Source of the DNA: Wyeomyia smithii
Lineage: Eukaryota > Arthropoda > Insecta > Diptera > Culicidae
Assembly: GCF_029784165.1 (NCBI RefSeq)
Contig: NC_073695.1
Coordinates: 247,627,589 to 247,691,588 of the forward strand
Length of the DNA stretch: 64,000 bases
Reading direction: 5' to 3'
Positions 1 to 10,922 of this stretch are shown piece after piece. The first letter of the stretch is position 1; the number at the start of each line of letters is the position of its first letter. The translations under genes and the position numbers were made by a program. Under the pieces are notes generated by a model, which made no database searches, was not told the origin of the DNA, and worked only from the letters and a program-made list of their open reading frames with translations.

Positions 1-841
1 CCTTATAAAATCTTACTCTGTAGATAATTTAAGCATGAGAAGAATGTTGAACAAAATTACCAGCAAAATTCAGCAAAAAATCGTAGCAATCAACAATTAC
101 AACAAAGATTCATTATTGTTTTTTGCTGGACAAGTTTTTTTTATTTTTTGACAATTACATTCACTATTTTACGAAGACAGCTCATCTACGCATATTATTT
201 GTTAAGTTAAAAATGAAAAAAGAATGTAAAAGCGAAATTATTTAACGTTTTTACATTCTTTTTTTATTTTTAAATTAACAAATAATATGCGTAGATAAGC
301 TGTCTTCGTAAAACAGAGAATGTAAATGTCAGCAAATAAAAAACCTTCTGAATAAATCTAACTGAATTGACAAAAAATTCACAAGCTTTCGCCGGCTGTT
401 ACTTTCACTTTTACTTTTAGATATCAAGTTAGCTTAAGTTCATTGAAGCAAACATAAATTAATAAATTGAGCTATTGGCACGAGGAGACTCTGTCTTTTT
501 TTCTCTTGATAGTGATACAGAGAATACCACAGGGAATGGTTGGTGTCTATTCATGTCGTCTGTGCTAGGATTGGTCGCATGTGATTGGTTCATTGCTCGT
601 GTAAATTTGTCCTCGAAACTTTTTATCAATTTTTACCGCTTAGCAATGAAACAATAGTAATAACTAGCGTATTACAAAATTGTCCAACATTTTCTCTATC
701 CAACAACATATTGTTTATTGTAATCCATCATGTGGTTATGTTGTAATTATCGTTTGAAATCTGACGTAACATTTGCCAGTCTCATTCCCAATTTCACAGT
801 GTGCATCCAAGTATAGAAAACAAAGACGTACTCCCACGTCA
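1..841. mobile_element. TIR DNA element, TGACGTGGGACTA family, copy a (cut by window edge)
   Basis: Positions about 30-841 align by eye with 48365-49512: the same AAAATTC..CGTAGCAATC stretch, the same ACGAAGACAG block, and about 370 bp of close similarity ending at CCCACGTCA. The other copy starts with TGACGTGGGACTA at 47901 and ends with its complement, so this is the right-hand part of a TIR element of about 1.6 kb. The short open frame inside it (475-657) is not shared as protein between the copies and is not a gene. Family resemblance to known mosquito repeats is from memory. Confidence 0.7.
141..343. repeat. Long imperfect hairpin inside the TIR element
   Basis: A left arm running through TTTTACGAAGACAG and ATATTATTTGTTAA is repeated inverted on the right as TTAACAAATAATAT and CTGTCTTCGTAAAA. 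The arms are roughly 85-90 nt with a short AT-rich loop near 225-250. The homologous region of copy b (near 48450) keeps only the left arm, so this palindrome is either a MITE inserted here or an internal foldback lost from copy b. Confidence 0.75.
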
Positions 842-3418
842 AAAATAACAACTTACTTGAAAATTTAAAATTTACGATTACAACCTACTGAAAATTTGAA
901 ATATTGCATTTTGGTCTCCAGATTGACAAATACCATGTTCAAATAAGGTTGAAACATTTTATGACGGTTTTTCTCGTAATATTTATAACTCAAAAAAATA
1001 CTTTTTATCCTGGCCTATAAAAATTCGGAACACATTCCCCGCGTAAAAGAAAACCTTAGCATATAGTCACAAAATTCCATTCCCACAGACTGACAGACAT
1101 TCGAAGCAGCATAGTCTGAAATCGAATATTTTCTCGATATTGCCTCACCGGACTGATTTGCTGATGCTAGACACCTTGTTTCCCGCGGGAGGAATAACGA
1201 CGGCCGCATGGTAGCGAAATAACACCAAACCTAAACAATTTTTTTTAACCCGGTCATTTCACAACCGATTTTTAATGTCCTGGCAGTTTTGGAAAGAGAA
1301 TGATAGAGCTTTCGAAATATATACAGGTTTGTGCTAATTTATTCGAAACGTGTTGAGTTATTTGCGTTTATTTTTTTTTTGTCTCGTTTCATTCAAAAAA
1401 AACTTACTTTTCAAAAACAATTTGTTTACGAAATTTTTCACTTTAATTCGAAATTTCAACTTATTTTTGTAAGAAAAAAATCACAAATATACTTGCACTT
1501 AATTATTAATCCAACAGAAGTTGTTTAATAAAAATCGACCGATATTTCGATGAGTTATATAATTTATAAGAAAAACCGAATTTTTGGTTCCTATGGCTAT
1601 TATTGCTGAACTGTTTCATCAGAAAAATGCAAGAACTTCTTATGTGACCTAGTTCAGAAATTCTTGCATTTTATTTTTATTTCTAGCACAGAGTTATACA
1701 TTTAAATTGAGTAACCTTTAAATTTAAAGTCTTCGTTAAAAGTTTCGAGCTCGGAATCATTCAATATAATTCAAATATTCTGAGATACTTGTTACAGTTA
1801 TGAGGATGGAATTTATAGCCCAAATTTAATTTGTTGCTCGGGTCTTGAAGACTTTGAGATTGAGAGTATAAAATTTTTAGATTGAAGATTAGAAGTGTTC
1901 TCTCGCGTGCTTGAAGTTTACATTTCAGTGTTAAATCAAAATTCAATAATCAGAGTTTTGGTTTTAAAAATCAAGGTTTTTATCATATATAAGGAAATCA
2001 AGAAGTTTCTTTTCTTAAGTTTGACATTCAATGGCTGGAAGTTTGAATGTTACATTGAACATCTAGAGCAAATTCTTGGAGTCTTTCATTTCAAGTTTAG
2101 TTCAACATGCAGTGTTCTGAATTGAGGCTTTAAATTTAAAGCTCGTTATTGTGATTTGTTAATTTGATTTGAAAAGTAGAGCATTGAATTAAAAGTTACA
2201 GGCTTGAAGGTCTGCTCTGAAAAAAAAAAAAAAAAAAATTGCATTTTCAACTTAAAAAACAATTGTTTCACGATGTACTTTACCTTGAACTTATTAACGA
2301 CTCCTGCTTCTGAAACGATTACACTTTGCTCGCGAAATAAAACAATCAAACAGTCTTCGCTCCTCCCCCTTCACCGCATTCGATATTTGCAACTTTGAGA
2401 TTGCTCGAACGTAGGCGAATGGAAGCGTAGTCAAATCGAATCATTCAATGAGTTGCAAAAATGAAAAACTTTTACAATAAAACTGACATTTTGCAGCGTT
2501 TTTTTTCTTTTCCCATTTCGACGGCCTTTTCACTTCCATCTCGTTCAATTCTCCATCCATAGCGGGGAGTTTCGGTTTCGAGCAAAATCTGTTGTTCCTC
2601 CGAATGGGTAAGCCAAACTTTTATTACTGTCAAACAATAACGAACTTTCGTATGTACTTCTGCTACAAATGTGTTCATCGAACATCGAAGGTCGAATTGG
2701 GTATTTCTTGCATTCATTCGAATTGACTTTTGAGACGATAAAAAGTTTCGGCTCCCCCTCTGTTTCTATTGAATCCAGAGAAAAACTCAATATTCTCCGT
2801 TCTGTTTACGGTTTCCAATCTATTGGACAAATCCCTAGCATCTGAGAAGTTCTTAAGTTGTTGCACGTTGCTATTGAAACGTTGATAATAATAATTGGTA
2901 TTGTCAACAAGAGCATAGGATCAGTTTCAGTGCTATCGTTGTAATAACAATAATCATTAGTTCACCATCGCAATACAAATAGGTATCAATCGCTTTTTCA
3001 CAGGAATCGAAGGAGGAGAACTGAATTGTTAGTAAAGCTGTTCGGAAAAACATCCTTGCGACAGGGGTGACCTGCTTCGCAAAACACAACAATTGGCCAG
3101 AGGGATTAAAACGGCCAAGCACGCTTCAACAGTCTTTTCGTTCAGCGGGATTGGATTAGTTGATTGAATTCTCACCTGGTGGGAGGAACGGATTATGGTG
3201 ATTTTAATTTGCGACTGGGAATAGTCTGATGGAAAAGCGTTGTTGCCACGAGCGCTTAGATATTGTATGTAAATGGATTTAATCGCATTGAATATTTAAT
3301 TACAACAAAGTTCTTCTAAAAACCATCATCACAAGTCTGCTAATTCGTTTCGTAATCGAATGATTACAACTCTCATCCCGGCTCTAATGTTTTCTTTCTT
3401 TTATTGTTCTTCTTTCAG
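842..3418. other. AT-rich non-coding stretch
   Basis: No gene recognised; all open frames are short and of low complexity. It holds an A-run at 2220-2238, a small imperfect stem-loop at 1623-1672 (about 15 paired bases around AAAATGCAAGAA), and a stretch at 1740-2130 rich in loosely repeated TTGAAGTT-like words. It ends in a pyrimidine tract that forms the acceptor of the candidate exon at 3419. Confidence 0.5.
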
Positions 3419-3449
3419 AGTCCAACCGTAGCATTCCAGTAGTTGACCG
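3419..3449 (+). CDS. Candidate 31-nt internal micro-exon (host gene, unknown)
   Basis: A strong pyrimidine tract (about 3391-3416, ending CTTCTTTCAG) precedes position 3419 and a good donor, CCG|GTAAGC, follows position 3449. Two of the three frames contain stops. The remaining one (two leading bases, nine codons reading SNRSIPVVD, two trailing bases) is open and stays open into the candidate exons at 4740-4793 and 4868-4892. The peptide is not recognised. Splice motifs occur by chance in this much DNA, so this is a candidate only; it could equally be an untranslated exon. Confidence 0.33.
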
Positions 3450-4739
3450 GTAAGCAACCGTCGAAATCTGTTCTATATTTTACACGACTGTCAATCAATT
3501 CCGGCTGGTAACATTTCCGATCGCCTGTAGGTAGTACCTATCGGAAATAATTTAACATCCCTTTTGGCTGTTCGTTCGAAATTGGTTAAACTTATCACTG
3601 TTCTACTGCTGCTTACGAGCCACAGACTAGCGCCTTAGCAAATGCAAGTCATGTCTAAGTGATACTGAAATATTCAATGATGTTTTAGAGGAGCAGTAAG
3701 AACTACTAGTTTTATTGATATGTCTGAAGTGGTATATATAATATAAAAACTTGCCGTGTGAACAAAATCAAACTCGAACAAGGACAGCTTGAACCAAAAA
3801 ACAGTGATTCTACCCAATATTCAGCATTCAAACGAAATTCAAAACAGTTTCTGAATGAATAAGTAAATCCATCCATGTCCATTTATTATTTTACCCCCAC
3901 AGGTTGGCCTTTTCATTTCAACCCAACGATTGAAATGAAAAGTACAAACCGCCTTCAAAGTGCCAAGCTCTGGGCTAGCTTTTCCACCACACAACAGCTA
4001 CTGACAGGTGGTTGTTGTTTGTTGGGCTGTCAGTGGCATCTAATAGCCTGGTGGTAGAAATCAGAGATGGGATACTTGATGGTTCACTGTCACACTCCGG
4101 TTGATTGTGTCAGCCCCGTAAGCCACACATCAGCCACACAAACGGCCGGATGGCTCTGCCACCTATTCCTGGTACTGAGGTAGGGAAAATACACGATTCA
4201 ATAAAAAGGTGGGTTGCGTCGTTTTTCCCGCCTGACACACACACGCCTTGGCGTGCAGGTGCAATGTCCGTCCTGGGGTGGATCCGTGTCGGCTTGGAGC
4301 AAGCGCGCTATCAATCACTGTCCATGGTAATTACGTTTGACAAGTTTTATTAGAGGGTTTGAATGTGACGATGATGGAGCTCTAGGCCTTTTAAGTGATG
4401 CGGTGTAGTTTGGTAATGCAGGACGATTCGTAACGGCCATTCAATTCGATTAACCCAACGCCGAAGAAAAAAAACCCATGCTAAAAGACGCACCATAATT
4501 CAACATTCAATCGACTTTCAATTTACTGTCCGTTTAGTTGGTTGCAATTGATTGTACAAATATAAGTTTTCAAATATACTTTTTTCTTCTACTTCTTTTG
4601 AGAAGGAAAAAAGAAAACTTTCTTCTCAACTCATCGAATTGAGCAACGCTTGAATCGTCACAAAATAAACTTTCATTTTATCGTGATCATTCTAGGTTAT
4701 TTTTTGTCCTGTTTTGCACATTGCGTTTTGCACTATCAG
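3450..4739. other. Non-coding; possible intron
   Basis: No gene recognised. A TATATAATATAAAA word at about 3733-3746 resembles a TATA box but nothing convincing follows it; the short frame from 3875 is not supported. If the exons either side are real, this is an intron of about 1.3 kb beginning GTAAGC and ending CACTATCAG. Confidence 0.4.
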
Positions 4740-4793
4740 AGAGTTGCGCATCTGCCGTCGCCGCCCACCTGTGCCGAGGCTAGTCCTCCTGTC
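4740..4793 (+). CDS. Candidate 54-nt internal exon (host gene, unknown)
   Basis: It is preceded by a T-rich tract ending TGCACTATCAG and followed by GTC|GTAAGG. The sequence is GC-rich compared with its surroundings. In the frame inherited from 3419-3449 it reads ELRICRRRPPVPRLVLL without stops; it is also open in the frame starting at its first base. The following 74 nt begin GTAAGG and end in a pyrimidine-rich CCCACCCCACCCAG, the usual size and shape of a short mosquito intron. The function is unknown. Confidence 0.36.
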
Positions 4794-4867
4794 GTAAGGA
4801 AAACTTTTTAATTTCTTTTTAATTATATCAATACCGTTCTTGCTTACCCTTTCCCCACCCCACCCAG

Positions 4868-4892
4868 TCCGACTCTAGTCCGACAGTACTCG
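4868..4892 (+). CDS. Candidate 25-nt internal exon (host gene, unknown)
   Basis: It begins after CCACCCCACCCAG and ends at CTCG|GTGAGT. In the frame carried from the upstream candidates it reads PTLVRQYS and ends in phase 0. The next acceptor seen that would keep the frame open is at 28030. An alternative is that the exon runs on to GGCCAG|GTAG at 4984, which would introduce stops and make it untranslated. The evidence is only splice-site quality plus frame continuity. Confidence 0.3.
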
Positions 4893-5649
4893 GTGAGTGG
4901 AGGAAGAGGACAGCAAATTAGAGTGATGCATTTGTCCTCGGCCCTACGGCAGTAGTAGTTGATGCCGTTCCGTCGCCGCTGGCCAGGTAGTTTCCGTTGA
5001 AAGTTTCGAAACTCGTATGACGTTTAATTTCCGACTTCCGAAGCTTGTAAGGCTGAGCGCAGAGTTGGAAGATCGAATGCGCGGGGCTTACGAGTCTGTC
5101 TGAAGATGATAGAATAGGGTTTATATTTTTTTGCTACAACTATTACTAGCTAGATAGGAAAAGTTTTACGAGCATAGAAAAAGTTCGGAAACAGGGTATT
5201 TCTAATAGTAATTACAGTGGTGGAGATTTTATTAGCTCTGTTTCGAGTTTAGTGAGTTGCCTGCAGGATTTGATTGATTAAAAACAAAGTAATATCTGTG
5301 AACATTACCGGAAGGTTTCAGAAATGCATTCGAAAAATTCTCATACAATTTGTTATGATTTTATTACTTCATCTTAAACGCAGTTGTAATCAAAAACAGC
5401 CCTTAGCAAACAAATGTTTCTTTAATTTGATATAAAATGAATTGAATTGAATGAATTGAAACAAATGATTTGAAATGATTTGTATAACCGGTTTTCAATG
5501 AAACATTAGGTGCAAGCCAAGGTCGACTGGTCATTAACATTGCCCATATTACTTTATTAATAACATACTTAATTGCCTGAATTAAACATCGAATAAAGGG
5601 AAATGTGCAATAACTACCGGTGTCGCTGTAATTGGAACAAGTTTAATAC
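4893..5649. other. Non-coding stretch
   Basis: No gene or recognisable element. The first 200 bases are fairly GC-rich and may be unique sequence next to the candidate exons. From about 5100 it becomes AT-rich, with a short run of AATGAATTGAA-like words at 5438-5485. Confidence 0.4.
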
Positions 5650-6009
5650 TTTTACTGCCGTAATTTCGCAGACTGACGTAAGCGCCAAAGTGACCGATTT
5701 GTGTTTTTTGCGATTTAACGATAGAACACACCAAACCGGACCTATAGGCACCAAAATTTTATCAAAAGTGCAACAAATAGCGTCATTTATTCACGAAAAC
5801 GCAATGACGTAACCGCCATTTCTACTCAACGTGACGTAAATCCAACCCAACTACGTTTGTGATGCTTTTATTGCATTCAACGACTCGCAAATAAACCAAA
5901 TTTTGCATGTAGATGCTTTTGGGAGCAGGAAATATTTCTATGGTAAGGTAATACGACACCTCTCTCTTCTCTGCAAGAGAAGGGTTCCGTACAAATAAAA
6001 CACATATTT

Positions 6010-6305
6010 GAAACAATATTTCCGGAAAATAGCTTAAAATGATCGAAATGATGCCCAGGAGCCAAGAATTGTCCCCAGAGACTATTTTGAATTCTATGAT
6101 GACAAATTTTGGGTTCTAAATAACAGACCAAAATGGCCAAATACCACCCAATATGAGAATTTCCGGAATCAGAATGATACCCAGAGGCCAGAAATTAAGC
6201 CTTTTAGAAATCCAAGATGACGAATTCTGCTCTCTGGAAAACATCCCAAAATTATCGAATACCACTCAATACGGATATTTTCTTAAACGGGATGATGAAC
6301 AGAAG
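6010..6305 (-). repeat. Reversed fragment of the CATATTGGGTGGTATT array family
   Basis: About two diverged units, recognisable by ACCACCCAATATGAGAATTT and ACCACTCAATACGGATATTT, which are the reverse complement of units in the array at 26137-27180. Frames reading through it are not genes. Confidence 0.65.
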
Positions 6306-6308
6306 CCT

Positions 6309-6600
6309 ACAATTGACCCCAGAAAAGACCGTGTTAATCTCCGGCCACGGATTCAGCTTGGCGGGGATGAAATTGAGGTAGTTGGCAAGTGCGTGCATCT
6401 AGGCTAACTGGTGATTACCGAGAACGACATTAGCAGAGAAATTCGTCGAGGTCCTAAGGCGGAAAATCGTGCCTTTTTTGGACTCCGGAGGACGCACTGC
6501 TCGAATCAAATTCGCAGCGGAACGCAGTTGACTATCTACAAAACTTTGATCATACTGTAGCCCTCTGAGGCCACGAAGCTTGGTCCACGCTCGTGGACAA
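6309..6600 (+). pseudogene. Reverse transcriptase fragment, RTE-like LINE
   Basis: Translation in two stretches gives GGDEIEVVGKCVHLG, then after a stop TENDISREIRRGPKAENRAF and GLRRTHCSNQIRSGTQLTI. This matches the region just after the catalytic core of RTE-like reverse transcriptases; the related copy at 39298-39856 has CDNEVSREIKRRIAAANRAF. An in-frame TAA interrupts it and the catalytic motifs are absent, so it is a dead fragment. It would copy LINE RNA into DNA in an intact element. Confidence 0.6.
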
Positions 6601-6774
6601 CTAAAGCGCACTTGATTTTCGTACGGAAGAAGTGCAGATGGAAGATGGTAGAGGCTATTATATTTCAAACCAAATTCATTGCTGAAAAAGTATTCTCGAA
6701 TCGCGACTATTGCCTGATTATGAAAAAAAAAGTTGAGCGACTTGTCGCATACTACGATGGATGTACGTCCATCG

Positions 6775-6814
6775 GTTGTAGAAATAGTGAGAAAAAAATC
6801 ACTGTTTCTACAAC
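6775..6814. repeat. Small inverted repeat (16-nt arms)
   Basis: GTTGTAGAAATAGTGA is followed by an eight-base A-rich loop and TCACTGTTTCTACAAC: 15 of 16 positions pair. It follows the near-palindrome GATGGATGTACGTCCATC. It may be a MITE remnant; no function is assigned. Confidence 0.6.
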
Positions 6815-7027
6815 AAAATGACGTTGGTAACATAACTTCAGTTAATAAACCGTTTTTCACAAAACATATGTTCGGCAATTTTTTGTAATTATATCAATGC
6901 ATTATGTACAGATCAGATTGTTGAAATTCGTCCTAACACTCATTATATAAACGTTTTTGGAAAAAGCTTCGTACTGAAAATTTCACTCGCTGTCGCATAC
7001 GTCAGTCTGCGAGATTACGGCAGTTTA

Positions 7028-7794
7028 TTGCTGATAAAATTTAACAAGATACTCAGTTTTTTAAGCGGTGCTACAATACAATTTACTTAGATAGTTGATT
7101 TATTTCATATATCATAGTTTGTGGTATTGAAACCCTTGTCAAACCACTAAGCAATGCCTGAATCTTAGAAATGCTGAAATCCGAAACGAACAGGTTTGAT
7201 TCTGATGAAACCTTTTCACAACTATTCAGACTATTCTCATTCAAGGCTTATTTTTGAAATCGAATTTTTATAGGTGTAATCTTTGAAAAATTATATCCCA
7301 ACAGTTTTTATATCTACTAAATTGTTTTTTTTTGGACGAGTTGAAGAAAATCTATTTCTTGACTTGAGAAAACTATACATTGATGAAATCGATTCACACA
7401 GTAGGCCCAAAATTGTCTCATAAGGATTACAAAATGACGCAAAATAATTTGAAAAAACTCATAAATGAGTCAAAAATCTAATTGAAAAATTAAAAATTAC
7501 TGAGAAGTGGCTTGCAATGACCTGAAAATAACATCAAAATAGCCTGAAAATCATACAAAAACATTAAAATCATTAAAAAATTTTGCAAAATTAATTCGAA
7601 AGTCGTCTCAAAAATTTGAAAGTCGTTTTAAAAGTAGCAACAACACGCTAAAATGTAATACAAAAACGATGTCAAAATATACTGAAAAAAACAAACAACT
7701 TTTTTAAATTGTCATAGTTAAATAAAATAGTTGAATATTTTCTTTTAAAAATTTGAAAATATCCCCTCTTTGTGAACACTAAAACTTGTCCAAT
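7028..7794. other. AT-rich non-coding stretch
   Basis: No gene recognised. Positions 7420-7690 are cryptically simple, with many loosely spaced TGAAAA and CAAAAT words and no fixed period. Confidence 0.45.
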
Positions 7795-8545
7795 ATCGTT
7801 TCGATCGCTTATTTTCGAGCAGTCATTCGGAAACCATTTTCATATCATTTTTTTAATTTCAATCTCGTGTTTCAAGATCTAGTTAATTTATGCATTATTT
7901 TCCGATTATTTCTCTTTTGTTTGACGTAGAATCTCGTCTTGGGGCTGCATTAGAGTGTTGTCACAAAATTGTTAAATTTCAAATGCTTAAAACTCAGTCA
8001 GTTTTCAACGGGTTTCCTTCATACTTGCAACAATTGATTAGAAAATCAACTGTTTGTTTACCAGAATGCGTTAAATTGTGTTTATGTGACGCTTATTGTT
8101 ATATAAAAATAAAAAAGCTGTGTTGAGCGCATATTTTGACCTATCAGAGCTGAAAACGACGCCAAGCATCATACGAAACTCCAATTGTTAGCTTTAATCA
8201 GACTAAACAAGCAATCATTACCTTTCTTCTCCAGCACAGTCGACACAACAGTATACAAATGATTTGACTTTGTAAACGATTGGTTGATGTTGCTGTTGTT
8301 TTGCTCGCTCGAGTGCACAACGACAAGCCCACTGGGAGTATAATTGTACATAAACAGGTATGAAACGGACAAACCAGCAGCGTAGACCGCACTGATATTT
8401 AAAGATCACATTCCATAATGCTAGACTTTGGATCTGCCGTCTGTGTGGGAAGCATCGTCATTGTGACACACCAAAGGCACTTTTCAGCGCCTCAAAATTA
8501 TTCAATTGAAGTAGTTGCTATTATTCTGTCATTAATTGAAACTTT
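7795..8545. repeat. Unclassified direct repeat, copy a
   Basis: It shares several blocks with 10365-10922: TTTCGAGCAG, GTGACGCTTATT, ACGAAACTCC, and a closely matching final 160 bp (CACTGATATTT through GTAGTTGCTATTATTCT). The short frames at 8418 and 10808 are two readings of this repeat and share an MLDF..AVCVGS start, but they lack any recognisable domain. The two copies flank the TIR element at 8874-9940, so they could be old long terminal repeats or separate insertions. Confidence 0.55.
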
Positions 8546-8873
8546 GCTAATAGTGATAAAGAGAGTTTCTTTGAAACAGTCTCCTTCACACTGGAAGACA
8601 GAGGCTTTGCCCTAGAGTTGAAACTGGAAAATATGAAAGATTTTACCTTTTTTACCAATCGTCTGAATTCTGGTGCTTCTAGCAAAGATAAGTAACATGT
8701 TAAAATACAATACAAAAACTATGAAAAAAAAATACTAAGAGTAGTATTATCCGAATAATGACAAGAAATCAACTAAGAAAAACTGCTAATAATAACAAAA
8801 AAAAATCAAATTATAGTAAAGGGCCAACCACATTTCCCGTGGAAAGTTTTGAAAAGGTGCCCCTTAATTAAAA
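8546..8873. other. Non-coding stretch
   Basis: AT-rich, with A-runs; nothing recognised. It lies between a direct-repeat copy and the TIR element that begins TACCGTAAAACGGGG. Confidence 0.4.
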
Positions 8874-8970
8874 TACCGTAAAACGGGGTAAATAGAAAAA
8901 TCGGGGCGAATAGAAACAAAACTACTAATCTTGAAAAAGGTTAATACAAGTCTTTTTTTGTTCAAACAAA

Positions 8971-9182
8971 AAGGGCCGGATTTTGGCGCTGGGTGGCCCG
9001 GGAAGGCCCGGGGTAAATTTGTTTGTGAGGCCCTCTTTTCTTAAAACATTTAGAGGTAAAGTTCTGGAAGGTGACGAGCGAAAAAAAGGTCGCCCCGGGA
9101 CTACGGGGTTCCTGTCAATCGGAAGGCCCGGGGCATTTGCCCCCTTTGCCCCCTTTGCCTCCCCCCCTCAAATCCGGGCCTG
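8971..9182. mobile_element. GC-rich hAT-like MITE
   Basis: GC-rich island in AT-rich surroundings. The left end AAGGGCCGGATTTT pairs imperfectly with the right end AAATCCGGGCCTG, whose complement CAGGCCCGGATTT is of hAT type. Flanking octamers CAAACAAA and CACACAAC match at six of eight positions, consistent with a decayed 8-bp target duplication. There is no transposase. Several CCCGGG and GGCCC words repeat internally. Confidence 0.5.
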
Positions 9183-9199
9183 CACACAACATTTATTTG

Positions 9200-9512
9200 A
9201 CACAAATTACAAGTATGTGGTTACGCATCGCCAGTGATCAACAGCGATAAAAATTCCGAAATTTTGATCGGAATTTGCTTAACGTATTTATTGGATGCCA
9301 TTGCCGTTTTAACTGCGGCTTGCGGTATTAGAAAACTATCATCAAACGACGCGATTACACAAATTACAAGTATGTGGTTACGCATCGCCAGTGATCAACA
9401 GCGATAAAAATTCCGAAATTTTGATCGGAATTTGCTTAACGTATTTATTGGATGCCATTGCCGTTTTAACTGCGGCTTGCGGTATTAGAAAACTATCATC
9501 AAACGACGCGAT
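9200..9512. repeat. Perfect tandem duplication, period 157 bp
   Basis: Positions 9200-9355 and 9357-9512 read identically by eye (156 bp each), which implies a very recent duplication or gene conversion, or an assembly artefact. Each unit contains the near-palindrome TTCCGAAATTTTGATCGGAA. Confidence 0.85.
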
Positions 9513-9997
9513 GCGGTGCTAGTTTAAATTGAGACGCTGAAGGAAATGAAAGAGTCTCTCTCTCCGTAACTCTCTCCGTCTATTGAAATAGTCATCAGTC
9601 TCATTTGAAACGATCCGATGAACAACAGACGGGAAAGAGAGAAAGAAAAGATTCGATGACAGCGGCCGGAAGGAAACAAGTGAAAATGAAACTGTTCGAA
9701 TCGAAATGACAGCGCGGAATAATCAGTTTCATTGTTTTGTTTCGAAAATGTTGAACACTGCATGTAACATTTATTTTATTATAAGAATGAATTTTTTTTA
9801 TCAAAATGGTAGATACACCCTTAATAGAGGTAGCCTAGACTCATGTTGTAAAGCATTTACATTAGTTCTAGCCATTACGGTACGTTTTGTACACTGCAAA
9901 GTATATCGAAGACTGTTTCTTTTCGCCCCGTTTTACGGTAGCTTACTATCTTCTTTGAAAAAAATTAAAAATAACTCTAAAAATATATGACAATCTG

Positions 9998-10150
9998 TTT
10001 AAATTGCCCGACGTTTCGGTCGTTTTTGGTGGCCTTTTTCAAGGGAAGCTGTATCTGATAGTGAAACTGTTTATGTGAGTGACTTTTGCATGACATTGTA
10101 TTGTACTATGCCCCTAAACATTTTCACTATCAAATACAGATTGTCGTATA
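9998..10150 (-). repeat. Penelope-like terminal-repeat relic plus small inverted repeat
   Basis: The reverse complement of 9998-10045 contains CTTGAAAAAGGCCACC then GACCGAAACGTCGGGC, the layout of the degenerate hammerhead-like motif carried in Penelope-like element repeats (canonical CTGATGA replaced by CTTGAAA). Next to it, GTATCTGATAGTGAAA and TTTCACTATCAAATAC (10045-10140) form an inverted repeat. Both assignments are tentative. Confidence 0.35.
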
Positions 10151-10364
10151 ATATCTTAAAAAAGACTGAGAAAGCCAGATCAATCCTATCCGTACAACTC
10201 ATACCAGTCGTTAATAATACACAATAACTCTAAAAATTTAAATGATTTTTGACGGTTTTCATCCCTCCCCCCTCCGTTGACAACCATCCATATAAATAGA
10301 CCTTTCTTTAATGTCCATTAAAGATAATTTTTTAACTCTGTTCTGTTACTAATTTTTAGTTTAT

Positions 10365-10922
10365 AATGTATGAATTTCGACTGTTCTTTTTCGAGCAGAC
10401 ATTTGGGAATCATTTTCAACGGATTGTCTTCATTCTTACAGCAATTGATTAGAAAATTAGCTTTGCGTTCAGCAAAGTGCAGTCAAATTGTGTGTATGTG
10501 ACGCTTATTATAGTGCTATTTAAAATTAAGTTAACGCATATTTAGACCATTCAGGGCTAAAATAGGTCCAATTATCAGACGAAACTCCCAGTGACAATCT
10601 AAATCAAACTAAACAAGCAGACATGCACAAATTCAGTCTTCATTTTCTCTCCGTTAACTGTTGCAAGTTGCAACTCGCAGGGTAGTTGGCGGCGATTTCA
10701 AATAGAATATGTTCGTAAGCTCCCACCCCCGCTCATTCGATTGCAATCTTCTATAACAGCGAACCAACAGCGTGGACCGCACTGATATTTGGAGATCACA
10801 TTCCTAAATGCTAGACTTTGAAATTGCCGTCTGTGTGGGAAGCACCGTCATTGTGACACACCAATGGCGTTTTTCAGCACCTCAAAATTATTCAATTGAA
10901 GTAGTTGCTATTATTCTGGCTT
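10365..10922. repeat. Unclassified direct repeat, copy b
   Basis: Diverged copy of 7795-8545 in the same orientation, starting about 2.6 kb further on and shorter through internal deletions. Similarity stops at GCTATTATTCT in both copies; here a tRNA-derived SINE begins immediately after. Confidence 0.55.

Larger units (their letters stand above)
5650..7027. mobile_element. Composite repeat bounded by an inverted ACTGCCGTAATYTCGCAGAC motif
   Basis: The block at 5650-5684 and its inverted counterpart at 6992-7027 match at most positions over about 33 nt (core CGCAGACTGACGTA). Between them lie a reversed fragment of the CATATTGGGTGGTATT array family and a fragment of an RTE-like reverse transcriptase. 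Either this is one older DNA element with later insertions, or two halves of the same MITE family happen to flank unrelated repeats. Confidence 0.45.
8874..9940. mobile_element. TIR element, TACCGTAAAACGGGG ends, with nested insertions
   Basis: The left end TACCGTAAAACGGGG at 8874 is matched inverted by CCCCGTTTTACGGTA ending at 9940; similarity continues inward for about 25 nt (22 of 25 by eye). The TA at each outer edge may be the target duplication. The interior contains a GC-rich hAT-like MITE (8971-9182), a 157-bp tandem duplication (9200-9512), and no transposase. Short frames crossing it are not genes. Confidence 0.65.

Noticed and set aside
3733..3900. TATA-like promoter with a 60-residue frame from 3875
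   Set aside because: Only a TATA-like word in AT-rich DNA; no initiator or recognisable protein.
6399..6878. 159-residue minus-strand frame
   Set aside because: Antisense shadow of the RTE-like fragment and neighbouring repeat.
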